This document shows positions 10,897 through 22,904 of a DNA stretch of 64,000 bases, piece after piece. The DNA lies in assembly GCA_029204225.1 (NCBI GenBank), contig MU832097.1, forward strand, positions 23,516 to 87,515, read 5' to 3'. The notes beneath the pieces are model-generated. The model had not been told where the DNA came from, did no database searches, and saw nothing but the letters and a program-made list of their open reading frames with translations. The stretch is from Diphasiastrum complanatum. Its lineage: Eukaryota > Streptophyta > Lycopodiopsida > Lycopodiales > Lycopodiaceae. Made by a program: the position numbers and the translations under genes. The stretch's first letter is position 1. Each line of letters opens with the position of its first letter.

Positions 10897-11283
10897 CTAC
10901 CTAGCTAGCATGGCTACAGTAGTTTTGGTTGCAGCTAGTTCCACCTTGGTGTTGGCCAGGATCTTTTCTTGCCCTTTATACCCCTCCCTATGGCTTATCT
11001 GCCGTCTTTCACTAGCCTCCTTGAGGTCATTGTACTTTTGCTTCCAGGTATCTCGCTCCTTATTGGTGCTAACCAGCTCGTTATTGGCTCTGATTCGTAG
11101 GTTCTTTTGTTTCTTCAATTCTTCTTTCAGACGTTGGATTTCTATGTAGGTCCTCTGTCTTTCCTTCAGTACAAACCTCATCAGTTTTCTATGGCGTTGT
11201 TCGGGCTGAATACTGCTCTGTGGGTCTTCCATTCTCTTTTCAGCAGTGAATTCCATCACCTGTGTTTTAGCTTTTATATACAT
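10897..11283 (-). pseudogene. Coiled-coil frame, probable retroelement fragment
   Basis: 128 open codons on the minus strand rich in Lys, Glu, Arg and Leu (KERQRTYIEIQRLKEELKKQ, then NKERDTWKQKYNDLKEASER) with clear heptad-like spacing over most of the length. It lies about 100 bp downstream, on the same strand, of a gypsy-type RNase H remnant, so it is likely part of the same retroelement. Coiled-coil gag-like frames accompany some plant Ty3/gypsy elements. No domain is recognised with certainty. Confidence 0.4.
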
Positions 11284-11389
11284 GAATATACAATGTGTTG
11301 AATGTACAAAAAATCTTTAAGTTGTACACCCCTCTCCCCTTCTGTGTGTATCTATCAGGTTCATGCTAGGGCAGGGTTTTACTATGTAC

Positions 11390-11765
11390 TTAGGCCGTGT
11401 GCATTAACCCATGGGTTATGCTACTATGGTGTGACCTAAAACAAGTTCTAGATAGTTCATGGCTCATTAACTGATGTAATTGGACTAGGAGTTGGGGATT
11501 CTCTAGACCTACTTGGTTTATCAGACTTCTGATCCACCGAACTCCATACCATGCTTGGGCTTTTAGGATTGTCCATAGCTCCGCAGCAATGGTTATGGGC
11601 GAAATGACTATCCTACCTGGCTCGCATTGCCAGTAATGATCATGGTCGTAGGCTATCGCAGCTAGACTATCAACACGTTGGTTCTGTGCTCGTGGAATAT
11701 GCATCCATTCGATGTGGGAAATCTCTCTAGTGTATTCGTTGATGGCAATTGCATAGGCCTGTAAG
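11390..11765 (-). pseudogene. RNase H fragment of a gypsy-type pol
   Basis: The minus strand reads LQAYAIAINEYTREISHIEW and then MHIPRAQNQRVDSLAAIA. This is the C-terminal RNase H signature (H-x-P-R-x2-N-x2-D-x-L-A) found in plant RVT_3/Ty3-gypsy pol proteins. The frame continues to about 11,390 without integrase motifs. The upstream catalytic part is absent; at 11,766 it abuts an unrelated copia integrase fragment on the same strand. Decayed and non-functional. Confidence 0.65.
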
Positions 11766-11877
11766 GTCCTGCTTTTGAGTCAGTATACGCCAGTCATACC
11801 TTGGTAGTTTCATTTCAAATAGCATAGATCTGGCACTTTCAACAATCGTACGATTCTTGCGTTCAACTACACCATTT
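11766..11877 (-). pseudogene. Copia integrase fragment
   Basis: Minus-strand translation gives NGVVERKNRTIVESARSMLF followed by EMKLPRYDWRILT, the hallmark end of the copia integrase core (NG-x-AERKNRT). It is cut at 11,877 by repeat X and at 11,766 by the RNase H fragment, so only about 37 codons survive. Confidence 0.8.
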
Positions 11878-12138
11878 ATTAGTAAAACCAACTCTGTACA
11901 TGGTAGGATTCTAGCGCGGCTATGCTAGTTATTTTTACAACTGGCCAAAAAGCCGTAAAACTTTATCACAAGCCATTTCTAAGGCCGCAAACTTTCCTCT
12001 AGCCTCATTTAGGGCGGGCTGGGGCCAATTCTAGGTGGATCGGCACTTTTGGCTTGGTCTTACAAAACTTGACCACAAAATATTTTTGACAGTTTTTTCG
12101 AAAGTCAGTTTCTTACTTTTAAACTGTGTCTAGCCACT
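11878..12138. repeat. Dispersed repeat X, left part of the interrupted copy (X2)
   Basis: Closely matches 5,080-5,338, then stops at tagccactt where the LARD-2 LTR begins with TGTTGTAAAGC. The missing right part of X (ccactttaggacggg...) is at 23,048-22,905 on the opposite strand beside the other end of a LARD LTR. Confidence 0.75.
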
Positions 12139-15100
12139 TGTTGTAAAGCTACCTTTACAAGCTTTACTTTCGGCGCCATTGGCGCCAGCTATGTCCCCGG
12201 TGCCACTGTGACCAGAATCCAGTCGGCGCCAAGTTCCTATGGCTAAAAATCTTTGATCAGTTCTAGCGGAGTCCAAAGAGCTCAGATTGATGTGCAATCA
12301 CCTCACACGATCTAGGCATGATTAAAGGAAGCCTGGGGATCAATAAAATCTAGAGAGAGAAAATGACTTTCTAGATAGAGAAAATCCTAGAGAGAGAAAA
12401 ATGTGCTTTATTAGCTTGGGTAGAGTGCTTGGTATGAGGGGGGTGCCGAATCACACCAATACTATAGGGGATTGCGGGTTGCGACTCAGGGCGAGCTCCA
12501 ACCAAGTCTCATCCCTTGCTGGAATGTTGTCATGGCTCTCGCCTTGGCATGCTAGCGCCCCGGAGACAAGGGTCGGTCACACACTTGAAATGTAACCTTC
12601 TCAGATTCATCAATAAAGTGGGATTTTTCTCAAACTGACTCTGATTACCTTTTGGGTTTCAGTGTTCGGTAAAAGCGCCAGTTATAAGGCCGCTTCAAAA
12701 TTTTTAAGTTGGCACATAGCTGAGGGTCGTATCTTGGGACGCCAGCGGTATGCCGTCGGGACCATTCGGTCCGTGGCGCCAGCGGTATGCTGTCGGGACC
12801 ATTTGGTCTAGGAACTGGTTGTCTCCATATCTGTCGCGGCTTGTGGTTCTGAGTGTTCCTTGCATGAACGTGAATGGGTTAAGCTCTTGGGGAACGAGCT
12901 CTAACCTGTCGGCTGAGTTGGATGGCTTGCTTGGCTGGAAGTTACCTGTTTATGGCTATCCAGTCTGGCATGGTGCCAGGTTGGCTTCCAGCGCTCGTGA
13001 CGAAGCTTTCAATTGATTAATTCTGATATAAGTCAGACCGCTTGCTTGGAATGGATGTTACTCGTTTGTAGCGAAGCTTCGAGTTGGTTAAGTTTGATGT
13101 ATGTCGGGCGGCTTGCTTGGAGGGAAGTCACCCACATCGGGACCCCCGATCTATCATGGCGCCAGGTTGGATCTCAATGTTGGTTTTCGGAACTTCAAGT
13201 TGGTTAAGTTTGATTGTTGTTGACGAGTTGGCTGCTTGTATGTCAAGTGGGTTTGGATGGCAAGAGTTGAAGGCTGGGAAGCTAAGTCGTGGTTCCCGGC
13301 TCCCTTTGGGATGCCTGCGCTACATGTGGTATCAGAGCCAGGTTGGCCGGCCAGCTATGCGAATCTCACAGAAATGGCCACGGTTTGGGGTTCATCAAGA
13401 CAATTGTTGTGCAAGGTGCTGCCCACAGTGTAAGCACGGGTGTGTCCACGGTCGGGGTGGTTAGCAGAACGGGGGACTTGATGAGTCAAGGTGCTGCCCT
13501 TGAGGTGTAAGCACGGTCAGTTCTCACGGTTCGGGCATGGCGATGTCTGCACATAGGACAGATGAGGCAGTGTGCTACCATTAGGTTGGTGTAAGCATGA
13601 TCTGTGCCTTGTGGGGTGCGGGGCGACATATTCGAACTGTACGGGTTAACCATTGATACAGAGATGCTGCTCGAATTCGGGTGTAAAGCACGGGTGGTTA
13701 GCTGCCGGTGCGGGATAGCTGTCGATTGTTTAGCTATATGGGCTATCGACCAAAAAGTGGTGGGGCATGACTGAGGCAATGTGCTGCTTAATGGTGAAAG
13801 CACAGATAGTTGGAGGGGTGTCCTATGTGGGCTGATTCTGTGATCGATTTGTATGGGCGCGGCCAGGCAAAGGTCCGTTGGTAGGACCATCTCAAAGGGG
13901 GACCTTGTCTTTGTTACTTGTTAGTAAACCTGCCTAAGTGTCTTACTTGTATGTATTCGTGGTGAGTCTTAGTACTTGTGCTTTGCCTGGTTTGCATGAT
14001 TGCTTGTGATACAAGGAGCTGATGGCTCGAGAAGGAACCTTTCTTTTGAAGGCTGATACCATCAAACAAAGAGGACTACAGAATCTGTGGGACGGATTTG
14101 TAGTTCAAGTACTCGCATGTGAACGGCAACGAAACGACTTAATGTTTGCAAAGGATGGATGGCTAGCCTGTTTCTTGGGTTAGTTTCATTTGTGACAACG
14201 CCCACTCGACGCAAGCAGGAAGTCAAAAAGTTAGAAAGGGCAATTTCAGGGGAGATCTTCTATGGAGCAGTTGGTCTTCATTTTGGGACGGCCACCTTCG
14301 GAACTGAAACTCACTGAGCATGGGTGATATCCAGTATCAGTTGGGTTTTTCCTCAAAGGGAAAAGACTAGGATCCTCTTTAGATATTGGCAACAAGTTGG
14401 ATAGAGCCATAATCCTAGTAGATGGGAAGCAAAGTGTTGGAAAGGCTTTTTGTTCGAAGAACTCTACTCTAAGTCCGATCAGCTGATTTTATAAGTGGAG
14501 GGGAACTATCACACATACCTCTCTCTTGGGGCAAATTTTGAATGAAAGTTGATCAAAATAGGGGCAAATTCAAGGTGACCTAGCCATACTCACACGAGGA
14601 GACTGGCGAACTTTGGACCTAATAAGTTGACAAGTTTTTGTTGCGGAAAGAAAAGCTTGTTATAGGCTTTCTTTGGACCAGCAATGATGAGGAAACATAT
14701 GAGTACGCCACTTGTGTTACGTGTAAGGCAGCTGATCAATGAAGGAACTGTGAAAGTTGAGTCTTGCATGAGAGACTTGGTATTTCGAACGGACGCTAAG
14801 AGACAGTTCGTGTTGAGATCGGACTAGTGCAAACTCTGGGTGCATGTGTCTGATTCAAAGAGAGCTACTTGAAGCCAAGCTCGATGTACACTTCTTGTTT
14901 TGATTGTGAGGCAACTGACAAGTGATGGAATTGTGAAAGTCAAGTTTTGCGCGATGGACATGGTGCTTCAAACAAAAGCGAAGAGATAGTTTGGATGCGG
15001 ATCAAACTGGTGCGATGCTTTGGCTTTCCACGAGGTCAATGGTTACATTTGGGCTGATTCAAAGAGCTACTTCAAGCTAAGTGAGAGGTGCATTGCGGCG

Positions 15101-15648
15101 TACTCAATCTTTGCCTACCTTAAAGTGCCAAGATGGAAAAGTATCAAGATCAGGCTGGGACAAGGAGAGAAACCAAGGTGCAGAAGCAACAAGGCACAGA
15201 GTGGACCACAAAGTGGGCAATCAAACGATAAATCCTTTGGCTTAGGGAGACTTGATACCTGTGCGGAACTAATCAAATCTGGAGCTCAGAGAGCTCAATA
15301 CAAAGTGCATCAAGGACAAATCAGGAGCTCAAAGGAGTTCCAAAGTCGAAAGTCAGAAGCGACAGGGGCGAACATTTCAAAGAAAGGTCTCTGTCACCAG
15401 TTAATAAGGTTCTTGGGTTTTATGAAAGCGATATCAAATCTACACTTTTCCCAGACAAAGAGATACTTTCAAGTTATGTAATTTTTCAGTACAAAGAGCT
15501 GAGCTTCCGACTTGTGGTGTGCTAGCTTCAATGTTAATAAAAAGTGGCCAGTAAATTGAGTACTGACATCTGATGAGGACATCAGATTTTATAAAGGTGG
15601 GGTGAATGTTGTAAAGCTACCTATACAAGCTTTACTTCCGGCGCCACT
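12139..15648 (+). mobile_element. LARD-2: 5' LTR, interior and start of 3' LTR
   Basis: Plus-strand copy of the LARD family: 5' LTR 12,139-13,324 (TGTTGTAAAGC...GCGCTACA), PBS TGGTATCAGAGCC near 13,327-13,339, interior 13,325-15,606 (2,282 bp), PPT AAAGGTGGGGTGAA, and only about the first 40 bp of the 3' LTR before an abrupt junction at about 15,648 with copia B gag. Relative to LARD-1 the interior carries an extra ~50 bp near 14,073-14,122. There is no coding capacity. The rest of a 3' LTR, followed by the right half of repeat X, is at 23,890-22,905 in reverse, consistent with a split of this same element. Confidence 0.85.
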
Positions 15649-15649
15649 G

Positions 15650-17053
15650 ACGAAGATGCTAACATGTCTCTTTTGTCCAGTCTTCCTCCCTCTACGACAA
15701 TTTAGTATTTGCTACTTAGCAATGCTCCTGACCTGTCTCTGTAGAAGGTGACAAGCAAGAGAACCACTCATGACATCAAGGATTGTCGAGTTCTCAAGCA
15801 CAATGAAACAAAGAAGATGCAGCAGGATGGAAGATCTACTTATGCCAGAACCTCTCATGAAGACCCAACACTGCTAATGGTACAAGATGAACCCATTAGA
15901 GATGCCTTGGATTGGTATCTCGATTCCAATGCTTCTCAGCACATGACTGCATGCAAATTCCTATTCGAAGACCTCACACCAGCAAATTCGAAGTATGTCT
16001 ACTTCAGTGACTCAAGTGCACTACAAATTGGAGGCAAATGATCCATACGTCTTTATCTGGTAAATGGACCTTGCTTAATGATATACTTTACGTACCCAAA
16101 CTAAAAAGGAATTTATTTTCAATTAGCAAGCTCACTGATCAGGACTGCAGAGCCTTGTTCGATGCAGAACAATGTACCATTTTGGATAAGAACTATAAAG
16201 AAGTCCTCTCTACAAGCAAAGAAGGTAATTTGTACATTTTGAGTCATGAATATGCACTTACTACTAATGTGAGTACTTCAAATGCACAATTATGGCATCA
16301 AAGATTAGGACACTTAAACATGAGATCGATCTTGTATATGCATCATAATATTTTGGTCAAGGATCTAAATATTAATGCTGCCTCCACTGACATTCGACAT
16401 GTCTGTGAGATGTGCCTACTAGGCAAATGGCCTAGATTGAGATTCCCTAAGGGACAAGCCACTAGAGCTAAGTCTAATTTAGGATTACTACATAGTGATT
16501 TGTGTGGCCCTTTGAGTGTTCCATCACTAGATTGAGCACTATATTTTATCACTTTTATCGATGACTATTCAAGATTCACTAGTATTAAGCTCATTAAGAA
16601 CAAGTCTGAGGCATTCAATTGTTTCAACAAATTTAAACAGTTTGTTGAAACACAGACTAGTCAAAGACACAAGACCCTGTGTACAAACAACAGTGGAGAG
16701 TTCCAGTTAGACAAAATGTCTGACTTCTTATCATCATACAACATTCATCTTAGTTCACCACCATCTACACACCACAGCAGAATGGAGTAGCCGAGAGAAA
16801 GAACCGAACATTAATTAATGCATCACGATCAATGACGTCAAATGCTCAACTCTCCAAGAATTTATGGACTAAAACAGTTTCAACAGCTTGCTATCTGCAA
16901 AACTATTCAAGCACCAAAGCAGTCGACTCACGAACTCTCTTCGAAGCCTACCATGGCTACAAACCGAGTCTAAAGCTCCTTCGAGTGTTTGGTTGTCTTT
17001 GTTATGTGCAAATTCCTCAAGCTCCAAGGGCCTGGTTTGATAGAATCAATTGA
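15650..17053 (+). pseudogene. Ty1/copia element B: gag C-end, protease, integrase
   Basis: Begins mid-gag at the junction (DEDANMSLLSSLPPS, a UBN2 motif) and runs through HDIKDCR. The protease reads DWYLDSNASQHMT, with Gly of DSG replaced by Asn. The integrase zinc-binding region is at 16,290-16,430 (LWHQRLGHLNM...CEMCLLGK), then HSDLCGP. The integrase core is at 16,540-16,830 (FITFIDDYSRF, then TNNSGEF in place of the usual SDNGGEF). The segment to 17,053 reads SLKLLRVFGCLCYVQIP. Several stops and frameshifts are present and the RT is missing. The N-terminal half of its gag may be the minus-strand frame at 24,190-23,891, since the two ends would join if 15,648-23,890 is inverted. Confidence 0.85.
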
Positions 17054-17126
17054 TTTTTGTTGCAGCATGACTTCATTCCTAACTTTCTTGATTCTAATGG
17101 TTATCTCAAACACAACCATACAAAGA

Positions 17127-17200
17127 AACCCAACAAGCTGGTATCAGAGCAATACAAACCCAACAAGTTGTTATCAGAGCAGTAGGAATCCAACAAGTGG
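17127..17200 (+). repeat. Tandem ~30-bp repeat containing PBS-like motif
   Basis: The sequence cccaacaagctggtatcaga is followed 30 bp later by a near copy with ttgttatcagagc, then a third partial unit (ccaacaagtgg). The first unit contains TGGTATCAGAGC (17,139-17,150), the tRNA-Met primer binding motif. It is either a duplicated LTR-leader junction fused to element B, or chance in a Pro/Asn/Lys-rich coding tail. Confidence 0.5.
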
Positions 17201-17402
17201 CCAACATCGTCTCTTTCTTCTGATTTTTGTAGGAGATGGAAGTGAGGCTACAAGCGATGTAGAAAGCCTGATTGGAGCAACAAAGCAAAAGCATTGGTCC
17301 ATTTTCCAATGAAGACGGAGTTGAAGAAGCTGCTGATTCGCTTCATGAAAATCCGTTCCAGCACTATGTCATGTCGTGAGGGAGGGTGGATGGCGTGCGA
17401 TC

Positions 17403-17405
<3 letters not shown>

Positions 17406-17474
<69 letters not shown>
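17406..17474. repeat. (CT)n microsatellite
   Basis: About 34 uninterrupted CT units. Frames across it (poly Ser-Leu or Arg-Glu) are artefacts. Confidence 0.98.
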
Positions 17475-17477
<3 letters not shown>

Positions 17478-17569
17478 GGGTCGCGGTTGAGCTCCTTCTT
17501 GAACCACAAAAAGTGGTGGCCAATTCGAAGTTTAGGGCTTGGGAAACCCTAGTTGCATGTTCTTTTTAG

Positions 17570-19240
17570 GCATGGTTCTTTTAGAAAAGAATTTTCATTT
17601 TTTTTTTTGAATGCATGGCCATATGGGTCATTAATTTAATAGCAAATATATTGGCCAGAGTCTCTTGTTGACCCTCATCTACGTTTTGTCTATAGGCATG
17701 CAGTAATGGTTTCAAAAAGGATATTTGTGAGAGAATCTGCCTAAACTAGCAATGGAGAATAAAATTATCGATTCTCCGGTGCATTGCCAAGAAAATGGTG
17801 TGAAGAGATATTTTGCTATCCTAACAGTTAGTCTATGAGCTTGGTTCATAGATTTAGGATTGACAACAAGCTATTGGTTCTTCATGGGGGTTCTTGTTCC
17901 AACTAGTACCCGGTTTGGGAAAATGTTTTTTTTTTTTTGGTACTATGCCATTTAATTAACTTTGGAGTATAGGTACTCCCAATGAATTAAGCTAAATGGT
18001 GTTTGTGTTTTTTTCCTTTTTGACTTGGTGGTTATGGAGTAATTTCATAATCGTTTTAAGAGAATTCATTTAGTTGAATTCACATGAGGATATCATATAG
18101 GACCATGAGAATGACCATAATTTATGGTATGATTTGGATGAAAAAAGAAGTTAGTCAACACATGGATCTTATTTTACTTGTTCGTATTGAAAAGGTTTCC
18201 CTTCGGGGTAATGCTCCGTGATGGATGGACTAATAAAACTTATCACTAACCAAAAGAGGTTAACAGTGTGTTAAGAGATCATGTGTAGAAGTCTCCTTGG
18301 TGGATCACCCTTAAATAAATGGATGATTGATATCCATTTGAAACGAAAATTTAATGATTCTTCAGTGCTTTGGTTGTGTCTGATATGTACCTATACCTAG
18401 TATAGGGATTCTAGATTGATTCTTCGAATTACCTCTATAAGTAGTACAATGAAAGGCCAAAGTTACCAATTCCATTTGAATTGGAATATGAATAAGTTTG
18501 ATCAGAATTTAAGTCTAAGATGTTGTATTAGATCAATCTAATCTTAGTTTGAGTATTAGGATCAGGGGGTATGTTATTAGAGGTAAGTTATATTGGAAAA
18601 CTGTTGAGAGGGAATGTTATTTGTCTCAGATATTTCTCGGATATGTTATTTACTCATGAGAAAAGGAAATTCTTTTGTAGCTGAGTTACAAGATTCTCAG
18701 TGAGATATGTGAGTAACATATGCAGATTTTGGAGGAATCTGCCAAATAAGATTGTGTTTATGTACCGGGTCATAGTGAGATTATTCACATATGTGCACAA
18801 TTAATCTTACATGAATCTACTATGTATGCCTAGTTACTAGGGTTATTTGGTGCACTTAAGCTAGTCGGTGAACATAGACATATGATTAAGTATTGTGTTG
18901 GACAATTACTTGCAGAGTTAACAGATTTGTTATGATAGATCTATTGGTTAACTTAAGAGTGATTTGGATATGGATCTAAATGTGGTGTTGTACAATACAA
19001 TTAAGATCTGAACCTAGACATTTGAGATTTCTAAATCATTGGTGTGAAAGATTTGAGATCAATTCAGATCCAAATCTACTAATGATCTTTGGCTACAAAA
19101 CAAGCTACTCCACCAATCTTGCCAATGTAGAAAAATCAGCATCTACACAAAAAATGAGATGCAAACTCTAATAGAACTTGATCAAACATGAACCAAAACA
19201 TAAATAGAAGTTACTGTCCATACAACGATAGTACCCTACT
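17570..19240. other. AT-rich stretch without recognised features
   Basis: No open frame over about 65 codons, no copia, gypsy or LINE motif and no clear repeat ends on either strand. Probably decayed element or spacer DNA inside the proposed inverted segment. Confidence 0.5.
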
Positions 19241-19363
19241 GTATATCACACGTGTGAACCTGAAAATAACAAATATTGATCATTCTACACATAGAATTGC
19301 AAGATATCACAAATATAGTGCACCAATAGATAGTAGAACCCAAGAGAACCATGTATAAGCATG

Positions 19364-19457
<94 letters not shown>

Positions 19458-19764
19458 TCCCATGAGTTACATCCTTTTATAACAGGTCCAAACCCTATTT
19501 GGCCACTTGGCTTTCCCTCCGGAATGTAAACCTTACTATTTTTTGGACTAGATTCAATGTACCCAACATTCAAATTTGAATATACTCAAACTCGACTTCG
19601 AAACTTTCCCACACTTTTCAAAAGTGTTTATTCAAATGCATTTAGACTAATATAACTTTGAAAAGTCAAACTCTAAGTCTAATATAAAAATTGGCCTCAA
19701 TTGTGTATTTGGCAACTTTGTCAACTATGACCAATATTGACTAAACTAGTTGAAATCTCTCACA
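19240..19764 (-). mobile_element. Probable 3' LTR of copia A, with TATA box and GA tract
   Basis: On the minus strand a polypurine tract AAGAGGGAG at 19,773-19,765 is followed at 19,764 by TGTGAGAGATTTCAAC, a typical LTR start. About 280 bp in is GTTATAAAAGG (near 19,475-19,485), a good TATA box for the LTR promoter. The (GA)n microsatellite 19,367-19,454 lies just downstream of it. The LTR's far end was not fixed; 19,240 is approximate. It lies downstream of, and on the same strand as, the copia A 3' half. Confidence 0.5.
19367..19454. repeat. (GA)n microsatellite
   Basis: About 44 uninterrupted GA units, downstream of a minus-strand TATA box within a probable LTR. Confidence 0.98.
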
Positions 19765-20457
19765 CTCCCTCTTCAACTAGTTTTAGCTTAACCATAGAGC
19801 TTTGATCCAACTTTAGAATGATCTCCATCCTAAGTATAGACCTCCTTTCTAATGTTCTAACAATTGATATAGAGAATAGTGTCCACTTGGGATGCTTCAC
19901 TATTTCTTACATCAATTTTACATGTAAAAATGTGAATAGAACATGAAGAATCAAATAAAATGTAAATGAAATGATTCCCCCATGCTTCCAACTCTGAAAT
20001 CTCTAGAAAAATACAACAAACAAACAATAAATGTGAGTGATCAGCATTTGCGTGCATGTCTCCTCCTTCTTTGTCCTAGGTTGCCATGTATCCACCATGA
20101 CACTCCATGAATGAGCCTCCATCTCCATCTTGCCACAAGTGTCGTCATCACTTAATGACTTGATCATGAATGAGTGACATAATGAACCTCCAATAGCTTC
20201 ATTTCCATCAGCAAAACTAGCCAAGAATGCTAGTACAAATCCAACACCAAAATGATGCTCACCAATGGAGCTAGTTTTATCAGATCTTGACAATTTGCAC
20301 ACATCCACATGAATATGCTCAAATATGAGATAGAATAAGTAAAGTAAACTTGAAAAACACTTCCTTGCTACTCCTTTGACCATACTTGAGTCTTCAATAA
20401 CCTACAAAAATGGATCCATAACATCTTTGCAAATTACCTCTCCTTTGATGCTCTTGA

Positions 20458-21742
20458 CTAGCTGCAAATTGCCAGCTTCCTTTTGCCTTGTTGAAGCCCT
20501 TTGAGATCAACCTCTTGATCATCAAAGTCATTGAACAAACTTTGTTTTCCAGATCCATTACTTGCTATAAAGTTATGAAAACATCCCATAGCTTTCTTGT
20601 CCTTAGGTAACTTCACCAATCTCCATATTCCATTCTTCATAATAGCTTGATACTCAAGATCCATTGCTTGGATCCACTCCACTTCTTTCCTTGCTTTATC
20701 TACACTTGTAGGTTCATCAAAAGAGGTTGGGAAAGCAACATAACTTTCATAAACTACTTGCTTACCCTTTTTATCATATGTGAGCCTTGAAGGCATTTGT
20801 CTTTCCCTTGATGTTCTTCTTGGCTTTTGACTTGATGAAGGTCCATCATCATCACCATCTAAAGTAGGACCCTTTACATCGACATCAAGAATGTTAGATC
20901 CATCCACATCATCATAAATAGTACTTGAAGACACTTTTGGAATGTTCCCCTCATAAAAAATGACATCTCTACCAACAATCACTTTGTTAGTAGTAGGAAT
21001 GTAAACCTTGTAGGCTTTACTCACCTCACTATATCCAACAAAAATACTTTTCCTTGAAGATGGATCCTACTTGGTCCTATCATCAAGAGTAATGTTGACA
21101 TAGCATGTGCATCCAAAAGTTCTTAGAAAGTTGACACTCGGCCTCCTCTTAAATAGCATCTCAAAAGGTGTCCTTCCATCCAAAATAGCACTCAGCCACC
21201 TATTGCACAAGAAATTGGAACACAACAAAGCTTGATCCCAAAATGGTTTCTCAAGATTACCACTTAACTCATGGTTTTAGCACTTTCACATAAAGTCCTA
21301 TTCTTCCTTTTAGCCACTCCATTTTGTTGTGGGGTCCTTGGTGTTGTATACTCCCTCTTGATCACGTGCTCATCACAAAAGGCCTGAACTTGGTAGATAT
21401 GTACTCACCACCATTGTCACTCCTTAAGCACTTGATCCATGTGAAAAATTGGTTCTCCCTTGCATTCTTGAACTTGACAAAGACATCATACACTTCATCC
21501 TTGCTCTTTAGTAGATAGATCCAACAAAATCTACTAAAATCATCAATGAAAGTTACATACATCTTAGCTCCACTATTGCTAATTGTAGTAATAATTCCAT
21601 GAATATCCGAATGTACAATTTGAAAAGGCTTTGTATATCTAGATGTAGATCTAGTATAAGGTAGTCTATGTGACTTAGACAAAGCACAAGACTCACAAAC
21701 ATGATTGATGCCACTTACGGAACTCGGAAGACCTATCACAAC
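20458..21742 (-). pseudogene. Ty1/copia element A, 3' half (integrase to start of RT), decayed
   Basis: On the minus strand from 21,742: MVVIGLPSSVSGINHVCESC (end of the zinc-binding region), LPYTRSTSRYTKPFQIVHSD, integrase core (VTFIDDFSRFCWIYLLKSKD and RSDNGGEY), then a broken segment with stops around 21,050-21,360. The linker follows with NKVIVGRDVIFYEG, then the RT entry motif (WIQAMDLEYQAIMKNGIWRL, VKLPKDKKAMGC). After that the copia reading is lost. The 5' end starts in the codon that follows the place where copia A at 1-1361 stops, and both breaks carry the same TIR, so the two are probably one element. Confidence 0.8.
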
Positions 21743-21773
21743 CATTAGAGAAAATATGGGCCCGAAGAGGGCC
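21743..21773 (-). repeat. Terminal inverted repeat, right end of insertion T
   Basis: The 31-bp partner of 1,362-1,392 (26/31 identical, beginning CATTAGAGAAAATATGGGCC). It separates copia A's 3' half from the sequence at higher coordinates, which is taken as the interior of T. Confidence 0.6.
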
Positions 21774-22149
21774 CTATAAGAAATGCCATGTAGGAGAGAG
21801 AAAAATAACTATAAAGTAATTATAATATCATTTTCTAACTTCTTTACGCATCTGCCCACACTATTTTCCATGTAAATAAATGCACCTTAGTTTAGTCACA
21901 TCAAACTTCACTTGTGTTTAACCACAGTTAAAATATAATTTTTCAAAATGTTGAAATATTCCCTCCCAATAGTTAGGAACACTCAAAAATTTGAATTAAG
22001 AGTGACATTTCTGAAAAAAGCCTACGCCATCTCTATCTCCAGGGTCAAAAACAAGTGTTTAGTGCCATCTCAATCTCCAGCAGAGTCGTTAGCGCCATCT
22101 CCAGCTTTGTTATTGTCATTGTGTTGTTTGTTACTATACTACTGTACTG

Positions 22150-22765
22150 ATGACAAAGCTTTATCATCTTCATGTGGATCTGTCACCAGAATATGCTCTG
22201 CTCAAGATGAGAAATTCAAAGCAAGCCAAATTGTCAACTTCTAATATGGTCCGATACAGGGAGGAAAAGCTAAAACATGTAGATTTATGGTCATCAAGAA
22301 CATTGTATCTTATTGATCCATGTTCATTGCAACATCCAGATTTTCATTCGGTGAGTCAGTTGATAATCTATATGTGTCATGGTAAAAATGGCCTTTTAAG
22401 TTATTGTGAGAATTTGATGCTCTATGAGAATGCACATTCAATGCAAAGAATATATTATTTGGAACAGGAATCAAGGAAAATATCAAAGGAGTGGAAAGAA
22501 AAATTTACAAAGATGAAAACTTGTCTGGATGAAAATGAGATGCTCAAGGAGGAGATCCAAAGGTTGAAATCTTCTTTGCATCATTATACAACTAGTAATG
22601 ATGAGATAAAAATTGCATTTTAATCCATGCGTATCTCATATTTGTCTCTTGTTAAAGATATGGATGTGCTCAATAGAAAGGTCTGAAGCAACAAGAGGAA
22701 AAGACTGGTAAACAAGGATATATGTGATCTATCATCCAGAGGAGGTCATAGAAAAAGATGAATCC
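22150..22765 (+). pseudogene. Unrecognised coiled-coil frame in insertion T
   Basis: An ATG at 22,150 opens 157 codons. The C-terminal third is charged and helical (QESRKISKEWKEKFTKMKTC, then NEMLKEEIQRLKSSL), which suggests a coiled coil. After a TAA at 22,621 the same frame reads on (MRISYLSLVKDMDVLNRKV), then a basic segment (NKRKRLVNKD...GGHRKR) with further stops, so the gene looks decayed. It reads away from the right TIR into the body of T. No domain or transposase motif recognised. Confidence 0.35.
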
Positions 22766-22904
22766 GTGCATTCAAGTAAGTTATAGCTTATGTGGTACTG
22801 AATGTTGCTTGAGCTTCTTTAATCATTCATAATCAATAATTTTGTTATTTATTCATTTCAACTTTCTGTTGATTTGCTTATTATATACTACTATGAATAA
22901 TGTT

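Noticed and set aside
17294-17569. Poly Ser-Leu or Arg-Glu proteins across CT/GA tracts (also 19,236-19,573, 31,242-31,630)
   Set aside because: Artefacts of reading microsatellites.
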